Assembly (NCBI GenBank): GCA_030426665.1
Contig: JAUHYD010000010.1
Span: forward strand, 123,115 to 187,114
Direction: 5' to 3'
Length of the DNA: 64,000 nt
Source of the DNA: Bacteroidia bacterium
GTDB taxonomy: Bacteria > Bacteroidota > Bacteroidia > Chitinophagales > Chitinophagaceae
Shown here: positions 15,301-21,300 of the stretch, piece by piece
Layout of the letters: each line of letters begins with the position of its first letter
Position numbering within the stretch: position 1 is the first letter of the stretch
Translations under genes and position numbers: made by a program
Notes under the pieces: model-generated
Databases searched by the model: none
What the model was told of the DNA's origin: nothing
Seen by the model: only the letters and a program-made list of their open reading frames with translations

Positions 15301-18300
15301 ATGTATACGACCCTACAAGACCGGTCACACTACCGGCTGTCAAAGTCAGGGACGTGCCAACACATAAGTTTGTCGACGAGGGCGTAATGCTCGATACGGT
15401 AGGTAGCGTATTAACCGTAACAGCTTTTGTCGAATAGCATCCGGTAGTGGTAAGCTTGTAAGTAATGGTTGCCGTGCCGCCGCTTTCGCCGGATACAATT
15501 CCTGATGATGAACCGACACTTGCGACCGCAACATTGCTGCTTATCCATGTACCACCGGCGGTAACATCCGACAATGTTGTGGTACCCCCTGCACATATCA
15601 CCGTATCACCTGTTACCGGAGCAGTACCGGGACTGACAACAACTTTTGTATAAGCAGTATCGCTGATTGACGACGTTCCACATGAATTAATGAATCTGTA
15701 ATACGTCGTTGTAGTAATGGCAGCAGGCATTACATATGATGAGCTGGTCGCACCTGATATAGAAGTCCAACTTGCACTATCTGTTGAGTACATCCATTGT
15801 ATATCCTCCCCGGCGGTAATGCCACTTGCCTGTATAGTGGTCGCACCTGATACGCAGAAAGAATCTGTCTCCGGCGCTATCGTTCCGGCTGATATACTCG
15901 AGCAGACGCCTAGTTCATCTGCCCCCATAGTCGGGTTTGTAGTGTCTCTGGTTACACCATCAAAATCTTCTGTGATTGAAATCGGAGTTCCTGCGTTAAG
16001 TGCCAGATTACTATACGTCGACACAAGGTGAAGGTCTGTTGGAGAAACAAAAGTCGCAGGTGTGCTGATACAATGTACATTCTTCCCATAATAGGATTGC
16101 AGCGAAGAAACGGTTGCCCTGTCTCCACCAACATAAGCCATAACATTGGTACCGGATGCGTAATAATTGTTGTAATCCATCTCGGCAAACCGTGCGCTAA
16201 TTGCAGTAATATACAATGCCCAACCCTTGTCTGCTATAGTACCAGTATTATCATAACTATTGACAAATATATTGTTCCTGAGGTCTAAGTTATTGCCCGA
16301 GGTGTTTGTGTAAAAACATGCAGACCCGGTAGCAGTGTTATACCCTGCAAAGGAACTGTTCATGTGAACAGTATTGTTGTAAATCTTCACAAAACCGGAA
16401 TAGCTTTCAATGTCCAGACCTATCGGGAAATACGTTATAGACGTATACGAGCGACACTTGATGTCGGATATCATATTGTTAGCTATCAGCAAATTACTAG
16501 CGTTAGAATTTGTACGAACAATGATACCTCTTGCACCACCGCCTACACCAGCTGTATAGCTGTTGCCTATATCCTGAATTGTATTTCGCTCTATGATACC
16601 GTTAAGACAATAGGAACCATAGTAGATGCCACAGTTCGAAGAGTAATTAGTCCCTGTATAGCTTGAGTTTACTGCCTTGATAGTGTTCTGTGTGATGTGG
16701 GCGCCTCTAACATAGCTGTTGAAGTATATACCACACGCATGATTAGCACTCGATGTGACACCTATATTTTGAATTGTGTTACCGGAAATAATGGGATTGT
16801 TTACGTTAAACATCATGATGCAACGATAGCCGATATTATCTGTTGCACTATAAATCGAAGGACCAAAAGTATTGTTTGCAATGGTCCAATCATCCAGCCC
16901 ACCAGCAGATGTGTTGGTGGTACCCGAGGCATACAAACCATAAAAACATTTTTTTATCGTGTTCCCCTGGATGGTAATAGTATCATTATCCATACTACTT
17001 GTGGTAGTCGGCGAAGACCCATTATCACGGGCTGACAGGATACCATAATTTGCAGTACTATTAGACCCTCCTTCAATATTCAGATTCTTGACCGTTACAT
17101 GTCTGCAGCCAGACCCGGCAGCGGTTGAACTCGCTAACCAGACATTTGCAAAGGTTGAGAATGAGTTACTGTGCAAAGTCAAGCTACTACCACCACTGTT
17201 TCTTCCGTCAATGATTACATACCGTGCATTCAGTAATTTTATCATTGCACTTACCCCGATTGGTCCCTGTATTGTTACATTGGTCGAGTCAGCAGGCCTG
17301 ATCGTCAGCGTATTGGTTGCGCTCGCAAAAGGGTTGTTGGTAATGGTAATAGGAAATGTTTCTGCAGCAAATGTGGTATTCGTCAGATTAAAAACTACAG
17401 GCCCTGAAAGACAACCGGCGTTGTATGCTGCAACGGCTGCGGTAAGTGTTGTATAATCTCCACCCATACCGACAGTATAAGTACCGCCAAAGTCGTTTAA
17501 TACAGTGTACGAATTAGGTGTATCAGGAGGCGAGGTAATTGTGTTGACATCCGTTGCTGTAAACCCTTCAGCAGGAACAGAAGCTATATACCCGTTACTG
17601 TCTTGCGCAACCACGTAATAAGAAACGGTATCCCCTAATGAAAGGCCTCCCATATCAGCAGCGGAAACTGTAAAACTCCATGAACCCGAAGTGGTGCTAC
17701 CTCCTACTCTGGTTCCTGACCGACTGAACCACGTTCCTGTTCCTTTCCTGTAATATACCTTTGGCCTTAAAATACTGGTATCGGGAATCCCCCCGATGTC
17801 AGAGATGGTGGCAGTGAACACACGATTTCCGGTACCACAAGCGCTTAGCAAATCGGGAAAGCTAATGACTGGTGGTGTATTGTCATTTGGAGTTCCGTCA
17901 AACTCATCAGCACCAATATCATATGCATATCCACCACCATTTACAGAACCGGATGGCCCTGGACGACTATCTCCATCAATATCGGTAGGCACCTCTGAAA
18001 TACTTGTACCGTGAGACTCGACATCGTTGCTGGTAGTACCCATGTTGATGTGTAGATTACCGGTATCTGAATTTGTGAACGTGACCGTTGAACCCGAATA
18101 GGAATATTCATCGCAACTCGAGTTAGTCTTCCAAGCTGCAAATGTCATATCCGTATTAGCCCACTGACCGACTTCACCGGCATTCGCAGCGGTTAAAATA
18201 TTGTAATCCGATGCTCCGGCAGCCCACCCTGTCGCGGTACCGGAAGCTCCCAGGCCGTTGGCAATAGCATAATGGCTGCCGCCGCCACCGCTACGCATGT

Positions 18301-21300
18301 TCATGAATATATTGTTTCTGATATCAACCGGAGTTGTTGCCGCTGCCGAATAATTCCCTCTCAAAAAACATGCTGTTCGCGCACCACCCGACGCCACAGT
18401 ACCCTCAATCAAAACGCTGTTATTAAAAATCTTATGAAGAGCAGAAGAAGAAGTATTCCCCTGCATAATGCCTGTAAAAGATGTATTGGATGTCTGGTCT
18501 TTTCCCAAAGCAATCATATTGTTCGCGATTGTTACATCGGTATCCGGATTATAGCTAAATATCCCAATTGCTCTCGCAGGGTTGGTTACCGAAGTATAAG
18601 TGCTCGCACTCTGTAATCCGTATATTCTATTCCTTAGAATCGATCCACTAACAGATGCGGTGTATAATATCCCTACGACATTTGTCGGATAAGCTGATGA
18701 GTATGTATTAGCCAAACTGTCAATAACGTTATCCGTAACTTCTGCAGTCCCGGTACCACCTCTGTAAACTATACCCACCAAGCCCGCCAAGGTAGAAAGT
18801 GCAGTATAACGTGTTGAAGAATGAAGATTGGATACTCTGTTACCAATAATTCTACCTGAAGACGTACCAGTAGCGTATATCCCAATTAATCTGGACCCTG
18901 TACCGTATCCATCTGCCGTTACATTTGCAATTACATTACCTGATACTTCCGGACTGACATCAGTAGCCGAAGAAATATTGGTGTAGATCATGTACAAATA
19001 CTGGCTACCTGTCGATGCTGTAGCTGAATGAATACTATTTGCGGTTGTTGTGCTACCGATAGTGTTATCTATTATTGTGGTCGTAGCCGTACTTGCCGCA
19101 TAGATTCCAAGTATCCCCACACCTATTGACGTGGTAGAACCGTTAAGGGTTATCGAGCCAATAGTATTATTACGGATATCCACCGTTGCCGGTAGCGGCG
19201 CAGTTGTAGCGATTCCATAAACACCATAGCTACCATTTACACTATTTGTTACGCTTATTGAACCAGTCCCCGTCGTCGCACCTATTACGTTTCCTGTAGT
19301 AGTACCGATATTGACGCTTCCGTTGTTAACATAAATTCCTACAAGACGCCCGTTAGAGGATGTATAATCTATAAGAGAGACAGTATTACCCTGAATATTT
19401 GAAGGAGTTGAATAAGTGCCATTAAATAGAACCCCATAAAATATAGTATTGGTGGAACTAGTCATCGTATACGTCCCGGTCCCTGCCCCGGAATTCCCTC
19501 CGATGAAGTTATCTGAAATCAGAAAATCGTTACCCGACACGGTATTATCTATAAATATACCGACAACAGCCTGATTGCTGTTGAATACCCTCGCATCAGT
19601 CTGGAATATCTTATTGCCTGTTATTGTCCAACCCGTATTTCCACCACCAATATATATTCCGTTTGTAGCTTCTGTGGTGTCATAAAAGTTATATATATTA
19701 TTGTTAGAAATAATATTTCCGTTATTATCTTTCCCGGATGTGCCCAAAGCATAAATACAGTTACGTGGGAATCCTGATGCATCATGGATATCGCAACTAT
19801 CGATAACGTTATCATTATTTCCGGACGACACAGATGTTCCGGCAAACCTTATCACGCCTCCTGTGCTTGTCGCACAGGCGCCTTCGAGTATTATATGCTC
19901 GACACGGTTATTGGTTGCATCATCAATAAACTGGATGGTTGTCGCTTCTGCTGCAGTACTATTGTTGGCTAATGTCAGCGCTTTCGTGGTACCTGTAGAG
20001 CCAACTCTTCCATCTATTACCACATAATTTGCACCGACCAAATTAATCATCGGACCATCAGTGGTTGCAGTTACGGTCATTGTTCCCTGAGGCCTTATTG
20101 TCAAAGTCCTTGAGGCGTCTCCACAAATGAATTTGCCAATATTAATAGGGTAACTCTCGCCTGTATAAGTGGTTTGGAGCTCCAGTGCAAGGTCCCCTCC
20201 AATACCAACAGTGTTAATAGCGGTAATTGCTTCGGCAATTGTTGAATAATCACCTGTCGGACCCACTGTCTTCACTCCGGTAAGCGCACAAGCCGTAGTA
20301 GAAATAGAATCATTTAACGGGCTACTTGTCCTGTACTGCGGACCTCCCGTACATTCAGAGTTGTAAGCATACACCCAGAACCAATAAGGCGAGTCATCAG
20401 TTAAACCGGTATTGGTGAAGGTTGTATAGTCGCCAAACGACACAATAACACCACCTAAGGCCTCATCACCAGGCGTATAGGTAACGCCATTAGTTGGTGG
20501 GTCCGGCGCAGTATCAGTAGTTGTTCTAACCACCAGATATCCATCTGCCTCATACGCAGGCGAAAAGGCCCCGCTGATGGTAAATAGAGTAGATGATAAG
20601 CTAAGGGCAGTAGGCTGATTAACCGGTGTAGAACAAGTGGGCTGATCAATAATGGTTATTGTATAATCTCTCGCACCGCCATAAGTTATAGACGTGTTCG
20701 GACAACCTGGAATGCTTGGATATGTTAATCCCCCACAGCAAGCAATATAGTTACCGACTATCCGCATACGGTAGGTTCCTGGGGTAGCAGTAGATGGGAT
20801 AGAGATTGTGATATTTTCTTCAGTAGAAGGTATTGTCGCCAAACCTCCGACGGTTTCGTCGGGAGAAGCAAACGAACCATCCCCATTGTAATCAATCCAA
20901 ACCTGAAAAGAATAATTGGTGTAGTAACTCGGTGTGGTATTAATGGTAGCCGTATAAGCAACACCGCGGTAAACAATAACAGACTCCGACGCAGATAAGT
21001 CCATATAGTTTGACGAACAAGTAGTAGAGGGGTCTGTAATGGCACCTATGGCACCAACCAACGACTTGATACTTGAATTCATGGGATAAGACGCACAATT
21101 CGCTAAAAACGAAGGCGTACAACTTGCGTCAGCAAAATAAGTAGCTGTCACTACATTAGATACAGAGGTAGTACTACTGTTTGCACAAGTAACATTGCAT
21201 CTAAAATCAGTCGACTCCGTTATGCCAGTGAAATCATATATGGCGGTAGTAGCACCCGAAATATCGCTCCAGGCCGAAGCTCCGGCGGTTGAGGACTGCC

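Larger units (their letters stand above)
6336..15406 (-). repeat. Module array A: about 33 Ig/PKD-like repeats of ~275 bp
   Basis: This is an in-frame tandem array inside the giant gene. Each module is 91-92 residues and follows the pattern LPT..SITPS...LCVG..LTL.AGSV.G, then SYNWTGPNGYS, then TPTTTAASGNYSV and GTGCTSA.AVTSPAVTVN. Each has one Cys near the start and one near the end. The fold is probably an Ig-like or PKD-like beta sandwich. Spacing near 275 bp is kept through the whole 9 kb, so the array has been made by tandem duplication. Confidence 0.9.

Noticed and set aside
1-15400. Regularly spaced repeats that could suggest a CRISPR array or satellite DNA
   Set aside because: The period is 266-275 bp, all repeats keep one reading frame, and they code for recognisable protein modules with fixed Cys and Gly positions. 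There is no short repeat/spacer structure and no cas gene.
15717-17456. Series of plus-strand frames of 100-122 codons
   Set aside because: They are antisense to the second beta-helix segment of the giant gene, overlap each other, and show no domain or leader.
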